A stretch of 64,000 nucleotides of DNA from contig OY829894.1 of assembly GCA_963691905.1 (NCBI GenBank), forward strand, positions 1,550,001-1,614,000, in the 5' to 3' direction. Numbering within the stretch: the stretch's first letter is position 1; every line of letters starts with the position of its first letter. Of the stretch, positions 47,710 to 55,853 are shown in pieces. This stretch comes from QGON01 sp963691905. GTDB taxonomy: Bacteria; Pseudomonadota; Gammaproteobacteria; Chromatiales; Chromatiaceae. The translations under genes were made by a program, and so were the position numbers. The notes beneath the pieces were generated by a model. It saw nothing but the letters and a program-made list of their open reading frames with translations. It did no database searches and was not told where the DNA came from.

Positions 47710-47786
47710 TGTACAGAAAAGTAGAAAGCAAATCAAAAGACCTAAAATCACAACTTTCAGCTATAGCGCAAAATCATGCACAGTAA
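47710..47786 (+). pseudogene. Membrane-anchored coiled-coil gene, fragment 3 of 3
   Basis: The last 25 codons plus stop (LYRKVESKSKDLKSQLSAIA...), in frame with fragment 2 after removal of ISL3 copy 2 and one duplication. The stop precedes attC26 by 2 bp. Confidence 0.7.
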
Positions 47787-47788
47787 TT

Positions 47789-47909
47789 TCCTAACAAAGC
47801 AAATTCACTCGGACAGTCAAAAGCGTTGTTTGGTTTGTGTATTCCGCTGCGCTCCATTTTACACAAACCAAACACCACTTTTGCCTTCCGGTGATTTGCG
47901 GCGTTATGC
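47789..47909 (+). repeat. attC26
   Basis: A 121-bp F1 attC (TCCTAAC...GTTATGC). Confidence 0.92.
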
Positions 47910-47940
47910 AATAAAAATCATAGTGAGAGGTAATGGGAAA

Positions 47941-48666
47941 ATGCCGGAATATGGTTGGGGTCTGTTTATAGATATTGAGGGGTTCTCAAAACAATTCGAA
48001 ACTGACAATAATTCAAAAACTCGGGCAATTATGGCTCTCCGTGTCCTGATGGAGGCAATAATAAATATTGGAGATAAAGTATATCCAGGCGATGCGAGTA
48101 CGAATTATTCTGAGCGCTTGTTCGCACATCAATTTGGTGATGGTTTTGTTATAACTTCTATTTTATCTGAAGGTGATATAAAAAGGTGTATTGCAATAAC
48201 AGTTTCTTTAATGCGCCATATGCTATTGAGCGGCTACACATGTAAAGCAGCAATAGCAAAAGGACATATGGCAGGAATTAATGGCTGCTACCCAGATAAA
48301 GTAAGTGAGTCAGATTCTGGAATAATAAATATTGGAAACGGAGTAATGACTACAACTCCAGCTATGGGTACAGCTTTAATTAGGGCATATAAGTTATCTT
48401 CTAAAGCTGAAGGAAGTGTAATTATCATAAAGGATGATATATTGCCACAGCATTACAAAAATCTGGATACCGTAAAAATAAATGATAATATCCTTGTAGA
48501 TTGGGTTTCATCAGAATCAACCTTATCCAAGGAAATTTCACATGCAGCTAATTTAAAGTATGGATGTAGAGAAGAGTTATTGGAAAGTTTTTGTGCTTAT
48601 ATCTCTCAAGAGCCTATTCCAAAGCCAGGTTGGGTGAGTGCAACACGTCGTTCGTGGCGCAGCTAA
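47941..48666 (+). CDS. Class III nucleotide cyclase-like protein (Pycsar cyclase-like)
   Basis: A 241-aa soluble protein. FIDIEGFSKQFE at residues 9-20 matches the FxDIxGF start of class III adenylate/guanylate cyclase domains, and HQFGDGFVITS at 63-73 supplies the second metal-binding motif (Asp11 and Asp67). Later GTALIRAYKLSSKAEGSVIII fits the end of that fold. Short single-domain cyclases of this kind are known as PycC in Pycsar anti-phage systems, making cCMP or cUMP. No obvious Pyc effector (TM or TIR) is fused or next to it. The start is ATG 47941; a longer frame would run through attC26. Function is inference. Confidence 0.6.
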   Translation: MPEYGWGLFIDIEGFSKQFETDNNSKTRAIMALRVLMEAIINIGDKVYPGDASTNYSERLFAHQFGDGFVITSILSEGDIKRCIAITVSLMRHMLLSGYTCKAAIAKGHMAGINGCYPDKVSESDSGIINIGNGVMTTTPAMGTALIRAYKLSSKAEGSVIIIKDDILPQHYKNLDTVKINDNILVDWVSSESTLSKEISHAANLKYGCREELLESFCAYISQEPIPKPGWVSATRRSWRS

Positions 48667-48670
48667 AAAT

Positions 48671-48790
48671 GCATAACAATCCGCATCAACTCGTACAGCC
48701 CTCCGCGTTGTTTAAATTCTGCTCTTCGCTTCGCTACGTTAGCACAATTCAAACAACACTCCGGGCTTCCGGTTATGCGGGGCGTTATGA
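48671..48790 (+). repeat. attC27
   Basis: A 120-bp attC of separate type (GCATAAC...GTTATGA) with arms GCGTTGTTTAAATTCTGC / AGCACAATTCAAACAACAC. Confidence 0.88.
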
Positions 48791-48819
48791 AAAAAAGGGA
48801 TAGGGAGTAAATCATAATA

Positions 48820-48972
48820 ATGAAGGCTATAGAAACTGAATATAATGGTTTTCGTTCCAGGCAAGAAGCTAGATGGGCGGTCTTCTTTAATAGTATGGGT
48901 GTGCCTTGGGAGTATGAAAAGGAAGGTTATGAGTTAAGCTCAGGCCAAGGAAGTAAGGGCTATGTCAGATAA
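48820..48972 (+). CDS. Short nuclease-N-terminus-like frame, probably truncated
   Basis: A 50-aa frame. MKAIETEYNGFRSRQEARWA followed by VFFNSMGVPWEYEKEGYEL is like the N-terminus of phage-type PD-(D/E)XK nucleases (family proteins continue into a YLPDF catalytic strand), but here GSKGYVR and a stop follow, so the catalytic part is missing. It overlaps the next frame by 11 bp. Likely a remnant. Confidence 0.5.
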   Translation: MKAIETEYNGFRSRQEARWAVFFNSMGVPWEYEKEGYELSSGQGSKGYVR

Positions 48973-49183
48973 GGCTCACAAAGAAATAGATAAATATATA
49001 GATATTGGATCCTTCATATTTTCTGATGCATTTTATAGTAAGTTAAAAGAGTATCAAAAAGAGTCAGATGAGGTTTTATCTGATACCCATGGCTGGATAG
49101 ACTTCCTCATAAACGACAATCAAATAACTGAAAAGTATCTAGAAAATTTGATCACCTTGGCGAAAGATGATTTGAATCATTGA
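48962..49183 (+). CDS. Small hypothetical acidic protein
   Basis: A 73-aa frame, overlapping the previous one by 11 bp, so translation may be coupled. Rich in charged residues (HKEIDKYIDIGSFIFSDAFY, then LENLITLAKDDLNH), predicted mostly helical and soluble. Unrecognised. Middle gene of a three-frame cassette. Confidence 0.5.
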   Translation: MSDKAHKEIDKYIDIGSFIFSDAFYSKLKEYQKESDEVLSDTHGWIDFLINDNQITEKYLENLITLAKDDLNH

Positions 49184-49233
49184 AATAAATGAATTTAATC
49201 ACTATCAAGTAATACATAAATGGGGGAAGAATA

Positions 49234-49818
49234 ATGTTTACACATAAACTTATTTGTTTATTAGTAGTGAGTTTATTTACCATGCCTTCTATTGCAAAGG
49301 ACATGCGAGAGTCCTCGGAAAGATGGGCATGCGTGTTTCCTGTAAATACATCAGGTAACAAACCTACGGGTAATTTTTTTCCATGCGGCATAACTGGCTG
49401 TGGAGATATCAATTCTATTCGCTATAAACGTCCTGAAAGTTACCTTAAAATAATAAATTTTATAATCGATTTTAAATCAAAGAAGGTGGTATATGACTGG
49501 GGCTATATGATGACCACTAGAGAAATAGTGCAGTCGAAAAGCAAAAGAGACGAAAAAGTCCACTTCATTGAATCAAATATTGCAGTCAATAGTGTACAGA
49601 ATCTAACAAATAACAGCGGGAAATCAGCAGATACAATTCTTACAGCTAATTTCATTACGCCTAAAACAGTATTGGATGATGGCGTGGTGCAATCAATTAA
49701 TACGCTTAATTTTTATGCTGGCGGCACTAAGGTCCTTTGGACAGAGGTAAGATTATTTGCGATAGAATATAAACTTATAGTTTCAATTGCTGCTTTTGGG
49801 CAGTGCGAACCCTTGTAA
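49234..49818 (+). CDS. Secreted hypothetical protein
   Basis: A 194-aa product with a clear signal peptide (MFTHKLICLLVVSLFTMPSI-AKD), so exported. Cys residues at WACVFP, FPCGITGCGD and near the C-terminus (GQCEPL) could make disulfides. A GGGGGAAG ribosome site lies 8 bp before ATG. The mature part is beta-rich. No family recognised. Last gene of the cassette. Confidence 0.65.
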   Translation: MFTHKLICLLVVSLFTMPSIAKDMRESSERWACVFPVNTSGNKPTGNFFPCGITGCGDINSIRYKRPESYLKIINFIIDFKSKKVVYDWGYMMTTREIVQSKSKRDEKVHFIESNIAVNSVQNLTNNSGKSADTILTANFITPKTVLDDGVVQSINTLNFYAGGTKVLWTEVRLFAIEYKLIVSIAAFGQCEPL

Positions 49819-49939
49819 ACATAACAAAGCAAATTCACTCGGACAGTCAAAAGCGTTGTTTGGTTTGTGTATTCCGCTACGCTTCATTTTACACAAACCA
49901 AACTCCACTTTTGCCTTCCGGTGATTTGCGGCGTTATGC
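49819..49939 (+). repeat. attC28
   Basis: A 121-bp F1 attC (ACATAAC...GTTATGC). Confidence 0.92.
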
Positions 49940-49984
49940 TATATAGCCGAATTACCAACACCAATAAACTAATGGAGAATGAAT

Positions 49985-50278
49985 ATGCGTCAAATATTGC
50001 CAATTTGCATTGGGTTATTCTTTGTGTCCCAATCTAGTTTTGGAGGTAAATTATCACATGATGAGTGGACAAACTTGAAAGAAAAGTCATGTCAAGAGGT
50101 TGCAGAAATACTGAAGTTTAAGACATTAGAGCCGATGTTTTCGCCAATGAAAGGAGCATGTGTTAGCGGGCCACGTATTGCCCCAGATGGTTGTTACATA
50201 TGTGGTTCAGATATGGGGCCAGTGCCAATGTGCGATGTTGAAGGTGTGGATGGTCCTGTTCAAGTGTGTGAGCCCTAG
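49985..50278 (+). CDS. Small secreted cysteine-rich protein
   Basis: A 97-aa protein from ATG 49985 (GGAG 7 bp upstream; an ATG at 49979 is too close). The signal peptide MRQILPICIGLFFVSQSSFG is followed by a mature part with six Cys (SCQEV, GACVSG, GCYICGS, MCDVEG, VCEP), likely disulfide-bonded in the periplasm or outside. Unrecognised. Confidence 0.6.
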   Translation: MRQILPICIGLFFVSQSSFGGKLSHDEWTNLKEKSCQEVAEILKFKTLEPMFSPMKGACVSGPRIAPDGCYICGSDMGPVPMCDVEGVDGPVQVCEP

Positions 50279-50351
50279 ATTAGATGTATAAGTGCACATT
50301 AAGGTATAAAACTCTAATCAATAATTCTGATTAATATAGCAGGAGTAAATA

Positions 50352-50738
50352 ATGCGCTATTTCATAAGCATAACGTCATTTTTTTTATTACTTTCATCAA
50401 TTGCATATGCTGAGTTATTTCTTACCGCTAAAGGAGGAATGATTGGGAAAATCAAAGGAGGCATGGGAACTCACAGAACCATTACTGTCACATCAGTAAC
50501 CCCTGATATATTAGAGGGAAAAAGTGAAAAGGGAAAATCGATTGTATATGTAATCACACCAAGTACTAAATTGTGCGACAAGAATCATGGTGTAATCTCG
50601 ATAAATGAATTTCAGTCGGGAGAAGTTGTGACTGTTTCCACTTTAAATGATTCAAATAAACACGAAGCAGTAGGTATTAGAAAAGGTCTTATCTTAATTA
50701 GGGAAAGTACGATGTCGCCAGTAGCACCATGTGAATAG
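50352..50738 (+). CDS. Small secreted beta-rich protein (DUF5666-like)
   Basis: A 128-aa protein with signal peptide MRYFISITSFFLLLSSIAYA and AGGAG ribosome site. The mature part, with KGGMIGKIKGGMGTHRTITV, YVITPSTKLCDKN and INEFQSGEVVTVSTL, resembles small OB-like beta domains such as DUF5666; this is only a resemblance. It shares the cassette with the preceding secreted protein. Confidence 0.55.
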   Translation: MRYFISITSFFLLLSSIAYAELFLTAKGGMIGKIKGGMGTHRTITVTSVTPDILEGKSEKGKSIVYVITPSTKLCDKNHGVISINEFQSGEVVTVSTLNDSNKHEAVGIRKGLILIRESTMSPVAPCE

Positions 50739-50779
50739 CCCAGAATATATTGTCGAAATGCAACGTATAGAAAGGTACT

Positions 50780-50807
50780 GCATAACAAATGCATCCAGCG
50801 GACAGGC
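50780..50807 (+). repeat. attC29, truncated
   Basis: GCATAACAAATGCATCCAGC looks like the left end of an attC of another type, but no R' site follows before the next gene. It probably marks a lost attC and the fusion of two cassettes. Confidence 0.55.
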
Positions 50808-50829
50808 CTTAACGCAAAAAGAGGGAATA

Positions 50830-51312
50830 ATGATGTCAGATTTGGAACAACAATATCAAAAAATGAATATTGAAGAGCTTGAGAGCTTATTAGAAAATGC
50901 AGTGCTGACAGAAGAGGCAGAGTATTTATGCAAATTAACTATCAACAAAAAAAGCAGGCGGCTAAAGTATAGCCTAAATAAAACAAAAGACACTTCCAAT
51001 AAAAAACTATTTCATCCAATCTACATAATCGAGTTAGTAATATGGATATTGCTAACTGGATTTATAGCCTTTCAAAAAATGAGGTATGGCGTAGATACTA
51101 AGCAGCTTTTCGATCTGTGGGGAATTCTGATGGTGGCGGGCTATGGTGGTTACTGGGGAGGCCAGTACATGATAAGTGATGACTTCTTTAGGGTATTAGG
51201 ACAACTATTTGCCCTCCCATTCTTCTTGTTGGGTGATTCAGTTAGGTTTCTTGCATATCAATTCTACAGCGGTTCACAGCCAGTTAAGTTCATGATCTTT
51301 AAAGATAGATAA
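50830..51312 (+). CDS. Hypothetical protein with two transmembrane helices
   Basis: A 160-aa product from ATG 50830 behind GAGGGA. The N-terminal soluble helices (MMSDLEQQYQKMNIEELESL) are followed by hydrophobic segments (FHPIYIIELVIWILLTGFIA and ILMVAGYGGYWGGQYM) and FALPFFLLGDSVRFLAYQF. Unknown family. It follows a truncated attC. Confidence 0.6.
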   Translation: MMSDLEQQYQKMNIEELESLLENAVLTEEAEYLCKLTINKKSRRLKYSLNKTKDTSNKKLFHPIYIIELVIWILLTGFIAFQKMRYGVDTKQLFDLWGILMVAGYGGYWGGQYMISDDFFRVLGQLFALPFFLLGDSVRFLAYQFYSGSQPVKFMIFKDR

Positions 51313-51372
51313 TAATTTATCCTATGTCTTAAATAATTAAGGCAGCAATCATTTAGCATATGAATTCGCGAG

Positions 51373-51493
51373 GCATAACAAGGCAAATTCACTCGGACAG
51401 TCAAAAGCGTTGTTTGGTTTGTGTATTTCGCTGCGCTCCATTTTACACAAACCAAACACCACTTTTGCCTTCCGGTGATTTGCGACGTTAGGC
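51373..51493 (+). repeat. attC30
   Basis: A 121-bp F1 attC (GCATAAC...GTTAGGC). Confidence 0.92.
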
Positions 51494-51507
51494 GAAAGGA
51501 GAAAAAC

Positions 51508-52008
51508 ATGAACAACAGAAATTATGTGCTCGTACTTATTTTGTGTGCCAGCATGTTTACACCCCAAGTAGGAGCAACCCTCAAAGAGACTGGGACACAA
51601 GCTACTTGCTCATATCTTAACGAAGCAGGCATGAGAACACGGGGTTGGAAAAACTTCTATGGCTCTGAATATGGCTGCTCAAGTCCGTATAAAGAATTCG
51701 GCTCTGGATTTCCACTTAAGAATAACTTGGCATACTACGTTGATGGTGGGTCAAATAAAGCCAGAATATTGAAGCTTGTGCTTAATGTAAATAACAAGGC
51801 GGAAGCAAAATCGGCTCATGCAGAAATGTTAAAGGCAGCTATCACCTTATCAAAGAAAGCAGTTGCTTCGGATTTACCACAAAGCATCAAAGTAGCGATA
51901 AATAGAGGTACTAAAGCGAAAGCAAAAGTTGGTAATGTATCTATTGAGTTAATACGAATCGATTGGCCCACTGGCAAAGGTTATGAGCTTAAGCTCTTTA
52001 TTGAGTGA
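51508..52008 (+). CDS. Secreted hypothetical protein
   Basis: A 166-aa product from ATG 51508, preceded by AAAGGAG. Signal peptide MNNRNYVLVLILCASMFTPQ-VGA. The mature part carries ATCSYLNEAGMRTRGW and EYGCSSPYKEFGSGFP (one Cys pair) and an amphipathic helix AKSAHAEMLKAAITLSKKAV. Family not recognised. Single-gene cassette. Confidence 0.65.
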   Translation: MNNRNYVLVLILCASMFTPQVGATLKETGTQATCSYLNEAGMRTRGWKNFYGSEYGCSSPYKEFGSGFPLKNNLAYYVDGGSNKARILKLVLNVNNKAEAKSAHAEMLKAAITLSKKAVASDLPQSIKVAINRGTKAKAKVGNVSIELIRIDWPTGKGYELKLFIE

Positions 52009-52011
52009 GTC

Positions 52012-52141
52012 GCCTAACAAAAGCCTCCAGCCGACCCGCTGGGTCGGCGTCGGCTTCAAGCTCATTGCCTCCTGCTAATCGCGTCGTGGCTTGGTGCTCT
52101 TGTGCTTTCTGCCCGCGGGCGGCTGAGGCTAAACGTTAGGT
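52012..52141 (+). repeat. attC31
   Basis: A 130-bp GC-richer attC of separate type (GCCTAAC...GTTAGGT) with CAGCCGACCCGCTGGGTCGG at the left and GCCCGCGGGCGGCTGAGGC at the right. Confidence 0.85.
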
Positions 52142-52146
52142 GCGTG

Positions 52147-52314
52147 ATGAAACATAGCATGGAAAATACAAATGGAAAAATAACCATAACCGGTCTAATT
52201 CAGATGATATTTCGTACTACAAGTTTGGCTATTGCTGTGACAATAATCACCATATACATTTTGCAGGGTTATGAGGTAATAAGCATTGTAAAATCATTAG
52301 TTGTTAATTTATTC
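52147..52314 (+). pseudogene. Small membrane-protein gene, 5' part (interrupted by IS66)
   Basis: Encodes residues 1-56 of a protein that, with 54698-54928, would be 132 aa with about three transmembrane helices. TTSLAIAVTIITIYILQG is the first. In the present arrangement the frame reads four codons into IS66 and stops at 52329. Removing IS66 and one 8-bp duplication restores the frame. Confidence 0.65.
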
Positions 52315-52395
52315 GTAAGCGCCAAATAAACCACACCCTATTCGCCTGACCTCATTTATCGCAGGCTACGCTTTTCTGATAAGCGGAGACCATCG

Positions 52396-52731
52396 ATGGA
52401 TGATTCACAGCAGATCCCACTGACAGACCTTCAGCGCCACTGGCTTGAGCACCTTCAGGCCTGCGCAGCATCAGGCAAGGTTATTGCCGCCTATGCAGCT
52501 GAGCATGGACTGGATGCCAAAGCCATGTACGCAGGCAAGAAGACGTTGGTCAAAAAGGGGGTGTTGCCGATGACTCGCCGACGTCGCTTTGCGCGAGCGC
52601 AAGCAGAAGTCGCTGTATCGGACAGCACTTGGCGCATCGGATTGCCCAATGGTGTGGCGGTAACATTTTCCGGCAACGTGGATAGCAAGACATTAAGCAC
52701 CGTACTGACAACGGCGGCAGCTATTTCATGA
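52396..52731 (+). CDS. tnpA: IS66 accessory protein TnpA
   Basis: A 111-aa HTH protein: HWLEHLQACAASGKVIAAYA then EHGLDAKAMYAGKKTLVKKG, the typical N-terminal helix-turn-helix of IS66 orfA products. It is required with TnpB for transposition. Its stop overlaps the tnpB start by 4 bp (ATGA), so the two are translationally coupled. Confidence 0.88.
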   Translation: MDDSQQIPLTDLQRHWLEHLQACAASGKVIAAYAAEHGLDAKAMYAGKKTLVKKGVLPMTRRRRFARAQAEVAVSDSTWRIGLPNGVAVTFSGNVDSKTLSTVLTTAAAIS

Positions 52732-53087
52732 TGCGGCCATCGAGTGATCTAACGGCGGTTTATCTGTGTCGGGATATCGTTGATTTTCGCAAAGGCATTA
52801 ACGGACTTGCTGTGCTGGTAGAAGAAGTTCTGCAGCATGATCCCTTCTCTGAACAGCTGTTTGTGTTCTGCAATCGCAAGCGCGACAAGGTGAAGATTTT
52901 GTATTGGGAGCGTAACGGCTTTTGCCTGTGGCAGAAACGCCTGGAACGGGCGCGATTCAAATGGCCTCTCAGGGTTGCTGATGAGGTGGTCACACTAAGC
53001 GGCCAGCAACTGAACTGGTTACTCGATGGTTATGATGTGATGCGCATGCAACCGCATGATCGTCTGCATTATTCCAGTGTATTATAA
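52728..53087 (+). CDS. tnpB: IS66 accessory protein TnpB
   Basis: A 119-aa protein containing VYLCRDIVDFRKGINGLAVL and VFCNRKRDKVKILYWERNGF, diagnostic of IS66 orf2 (TnpB). Its biochemical role is not known, but it is needed for transposition. Confidence 0.93.
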   Translation: MMRPSSDLTAVYLCRDIVDFRKGINGLAVLVEEVLQHDPFSEQLFVFCNRKRDKVKILYWERNGFCLWQKRLERARFKWPLRVADEVVTLSGQQLNWLLDGYDVMRMQPHDRLHYSSVL

Positions 53088-53113
53088 GGCGAATTACCTT
53101 CGCGTTCGGTATA

Positions 53114-54661
53114 ATGCCATGCATGTTGATTGCACCAGATCAGTTACCCGATGACATTGATGCCCTGAAGTCTCTGGTCGCTGAGCAGGCTGTTCGCAAC
53201 GAACAGTTAGCATCCAAAGTCATCCTTCTTCAAGAACAACTCAACCTCGCGCTGGCCAAGCGTTACGCCGCCAGCAGCGAGAAGATCTCACCCGATCAAG
53301 TCTGTATGTTCAACGAGGCCGAAGCCGACGCTCCTGACATTGAAGAGGTCGATGATGAGGTCATCAGCGTGCCGGCACACACACGCAGGAAGCGTGGCCG
53401 TAAGTCGTTGCCGGATACGCTGCCCCGGGTTGACGTGATCCACGAGATCCCCGAATCAGAACGCCATTGCGACCATGATGGGCAGTTACTGGCTGAGATC
53501 GGTGAGATCATCTCCGAGCAGCTGGATATTATCCCGGCAAAAATCCAGGTCATCCGGCACATCCGCAAGAAATATGCGTGTTCGTGTGGTCAATGCATCA
53601 AGACCGCGCCCTTGCCGGCCCAGCCGATCCCCAAAAGCATGGCCTCTCCGGGGCTGCTGGCCTATGTTGCCGTCTCGAAGTATCAGGATGCCTTACCCCT
53701 GTACCGGCAAGAGACCATCTTGCAGCGTATTGGCGTGGATATCCCGCGGGCGACACTGGCCAACTGGATGATCCAGGCGGGCAAGCTGATCCAACCGGTG
53801 ATCAATCTGTTACGTGATCGTTTGCTGGATTACGATATCCTGCAAATGGATGAGACGACCGTGCAAGTCCTTAATGAACAGGGCAAGACAGCGCAATCGA
53901 AGTCGTATCTCTGGTTACAGCGTGGTGGCCCACCGGATCAACCGGTTGTGCTGTATGACTATGATCCGGGTCGCGGTGCCGGGGTACCGAAACGCTTGCT
54001 GGCCGGTTTTACGGGTCACCTGCAAACCGATGGCTATGATGGCTATAACGCCGTGGTTGCGGCCAATGGTCTGATCCATGTCGGCTGCCTGGCCCATGCA
54101 CGACGCAAGTTTAGTGAGGCGGTCAAAGCACAGGGTAAAAACAAGAAAAAGGGCAAAGCGCATCAGGGGCTGATTCTGATCCAGAAGCTGTATCGGGTTG
54201 AGAAGCAGGCCAGACGACTGAGCTCAGAAGAACGTTATGCCCGTCGCCAGCAACAGGCGCGTCCGGTGGTGGATGAACTGCGCAGCTGGCTGGATGACAG
54301 CTTGCCGCTGGTGCCCCCGACAAGTGCAACCGGCAAGGCGCTGACCTATCTGCATCGCGAGTGGGAGAAACTGATCCGCTATCTGGATGATGGCCGCATC
54401 GAGATCGACAACAACGGCGCGGAGAATGCCATCCGCCCATTCGTGGTGGGCCGCAAAAACTGGTTGTTCAGTGCGTCGGTCAAGGGTGTTAAGTCCAGCG
54501 CCAATCTGTACTCGTTAATCGAGACTGCCAAGGCCAACGGCCTGGAGCCTTATGCGTATCTACGTTATCTGTTCACGGCCTTGCCGAAGGCGGATACGGT
54601 TGAGGTCATTGAGGCGTTGTTGCCGGGTAATGTTGATCCGGATCAGATCAGGAGCTGCTGA
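53114..54661 (+). CDS. tnpC: IS66 transposase TnpC
   Basis: A 515-aa DDE transposase. N-terminal leucine-rich helix (LVAEQAVRNEQLASKVILLQ), zinc-finger-like KKYACSCGQCIKTAPLP, then the core with DILQMDETTVQVLNEQG (first Asp), HLQTDGYDGYNAVV (second Asp) and IEIDNNGAENAIRPFVVGRK (Glu region). All parts are intact, so the element could be active. Confidence 0.95.
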   Translation: MPCMLIAPDQLPDDIDALKSLVAEQAVRNEQLASKVILLQEQLNLALAKRYAASSEKISPDQVCMFNEAEADAPDIEEVDDEVISVPAHTRRKRGRKSLPDTLPRVDVIHEIPESERHCDHDGQLLAEIGEIISEQLDIIPAKIQVIRHIRKKYACSCGQCIKTAPLPAQPIPKSMASPGLLAYVAVSKYQDALPLYRQETILQRIGVDIPRATLANWMIQAGKLIQPVINLLRDRLLDYDILQMDETTVQVLNEQGKTAQSKSYLWLQRGGPPDQPVVLYDYDPGRGAGVPKRLLAGFTGHLQTDGYDGYNAVVAANGLIHVGCLAHARRKFSEAVKAQGKNKKKGKAHQGLILIQKLYRVEKQARRLSSEERYARRQQQARPVVDELRSWLDDSLPLVPPTSATGKALTYLHREWEKLIRYLDDGRIEIDNNGAENAIRPFVVGRKNWLFSASVKGVKSSANLYSLIETAKANGLEPYAYLRYLFTALPKADTVEVIEALLPGNVDPDQIRSC

Positions 54662-54697
54662 GCAAGTACGTGGTTCGTTGAGCGCTTACATTTATTC

Positions 54698-54928
54698 GCG
54701 GCACATATCATATTATTAGCCATAAAAGTCATGAATGAATCCATCATAGAAGATGCCACTAAAGCAATAATCTTCACGTTAATAATGTTGCCATTATGGT
54801 TCATGGATTTTGAATACATGCATTATATAAGATGTTTGTCCCTGAGTATTACACTAGGCGCATGGTCTCTAGTTGTATTAAAAACATTATCCTCTTCAGG
54901 CAATAATTCAAATACAAACTTCAGTTAA
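54698..54928 (+). pseudogene. Small membrane-protein gene, 3' part
   Basis: Continues the frame of 52147-52314 after IS66 (AAHIILLAIKVMNESIIEDA...). It includes two further hydrophobic helices (IIFTLIMLPLWFMDF and CLSLSITLGAWSLVVLK). It could start alone at ATG 54731 as a 65-aa protein. Confidence 0.6.
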
Positions 54929-54958
54929 TAGAAATCAGAAAATATATCAAAATAATGC

Positions 54959-55079
54959 ACCTAACAAAGCAAATTCACTCGGACAGTCAAAAGCGTCGCT
55001 TGGTTTGTGTATTCCGCTACGCTCCATTTTACACAAACCAAGCGTCACTTTTGCCTTCCGGTGATTTGCGGCGTTAGGG
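54959..55079 (+). repeat. attC32
   Basis: A 121-bp F1 attC (ACCTAAC...GTTAGGG). Confidence 0.92.
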
Positions 55080-55100
55080 CAATATAAATAGGAATTAGCG

Positions 55101-55850
55101 ATGACAAAGAAGGTTACCGAAAGGATTAAAGATGCTGCGATAAAGTGTCTAAGAGATAATCCTGATGGCTTGCGATATTCTGAATTGGTAAAACTAATTT
55201 CGGCAGAGGATGAAAAGTTCAACATAAACACAATTAATGGCAGCATATGGAACCTTGATGCCACATATCCAGAAATAGTTTATAAGCCATCGAGAGGGTT
55301 GTTTCGCCTAGTTGAATTCAAAGATCCAGAAACTGATGAACTAAAACCAGGAGTTCAACCAAAAGAAACCAAAAAAATCAAGGAAGAATATTTTTATAAA
55401 CCATTCTCTAATTGGCTCCAGAATGACATTGAGGACGCAACTCATGCAATTCCCCTTGGAGGAAATAGATTTAAAGATAAATGGGGAACACCTGATGTAA
55501 TTGGCAAAAGAGAGTCAAAAAGGAGCGATATAATACAAGCTCCAATAGAAATAGTATCAGCTGAAATAAAAACTGAAACAACTCAGCTTATTACTGCATT
55601 TGGACAGGCTTGTGCATATAAATTATTTAGCCATAAATGTTATTTGGTAGTTCCTAAGCAATCATCACAGGATGAAATAGCCAGGCTTGATTCGCTATGT
55701 CAGCTTTTTGGAATAGGATTGGTTTTATTTGATGTTACTAATCACGAATCACCCGATTTTACGATTCGTGTTCGCCCAATCAAGCATGAAACAGATTTAT
55801 TTTACACAAACAAGTATATGAGCAGAATTGAGCAAGAATTATTTAAGTAA
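55101..55850 (+). CDS. Winged-helix plus PD-(D/E)XK nuclease-like protein, copy 2
   Basis: The predicted 249-aa protein is identical to that of 31137-31886. The identity covers the whole cassette (895 bp) and ends at the recombination points, which is what integrase-mediated cassette capture or duplication predicts. Function as for copy 1: a winged-helix DNA-binding part and a restriction-endonuclease-like half, unproven. Confidence 0.6.
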   Translation: MTKKVTERIKDAAIKCLRDNPDGLRYSELVKLISAEDEKFNINTINGSIWNLDATYPEIVYKPSRGLFRLVEFKDPETDELKPGVQPKETKKIKEEYFYKPFSNWLQNDIEDATHAIPLGGNRFKDKWGTPDVIGKRESKRSDIIQAPIEIVSAEIKTETTQLITAFGQACAYKLFSHKCYLVVPKQSSQDEIARLDSLCQLFGIGLVLFDVTNHESPDFTIRVRPIKHETDLFYTNKYMSRIEQELFK

Positions 55851-55853
55851 AAG

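Larger units (their letters stand above)
52315..54689 (+). mobile_element. IS66-family insertion sequence
   Basis: A 2375-bp element bounded by ends GTAAGCGCC (left) and GAGCGCTTAC (right) with an 8-bp duplication ATTTATTC (52307-52314 and 54690-54697). Three genes in the usual order tnpA-tnpB-tnpC. It is GC-richer than the cassettes around it, consistent with separate origin. Confidence 0.93.
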
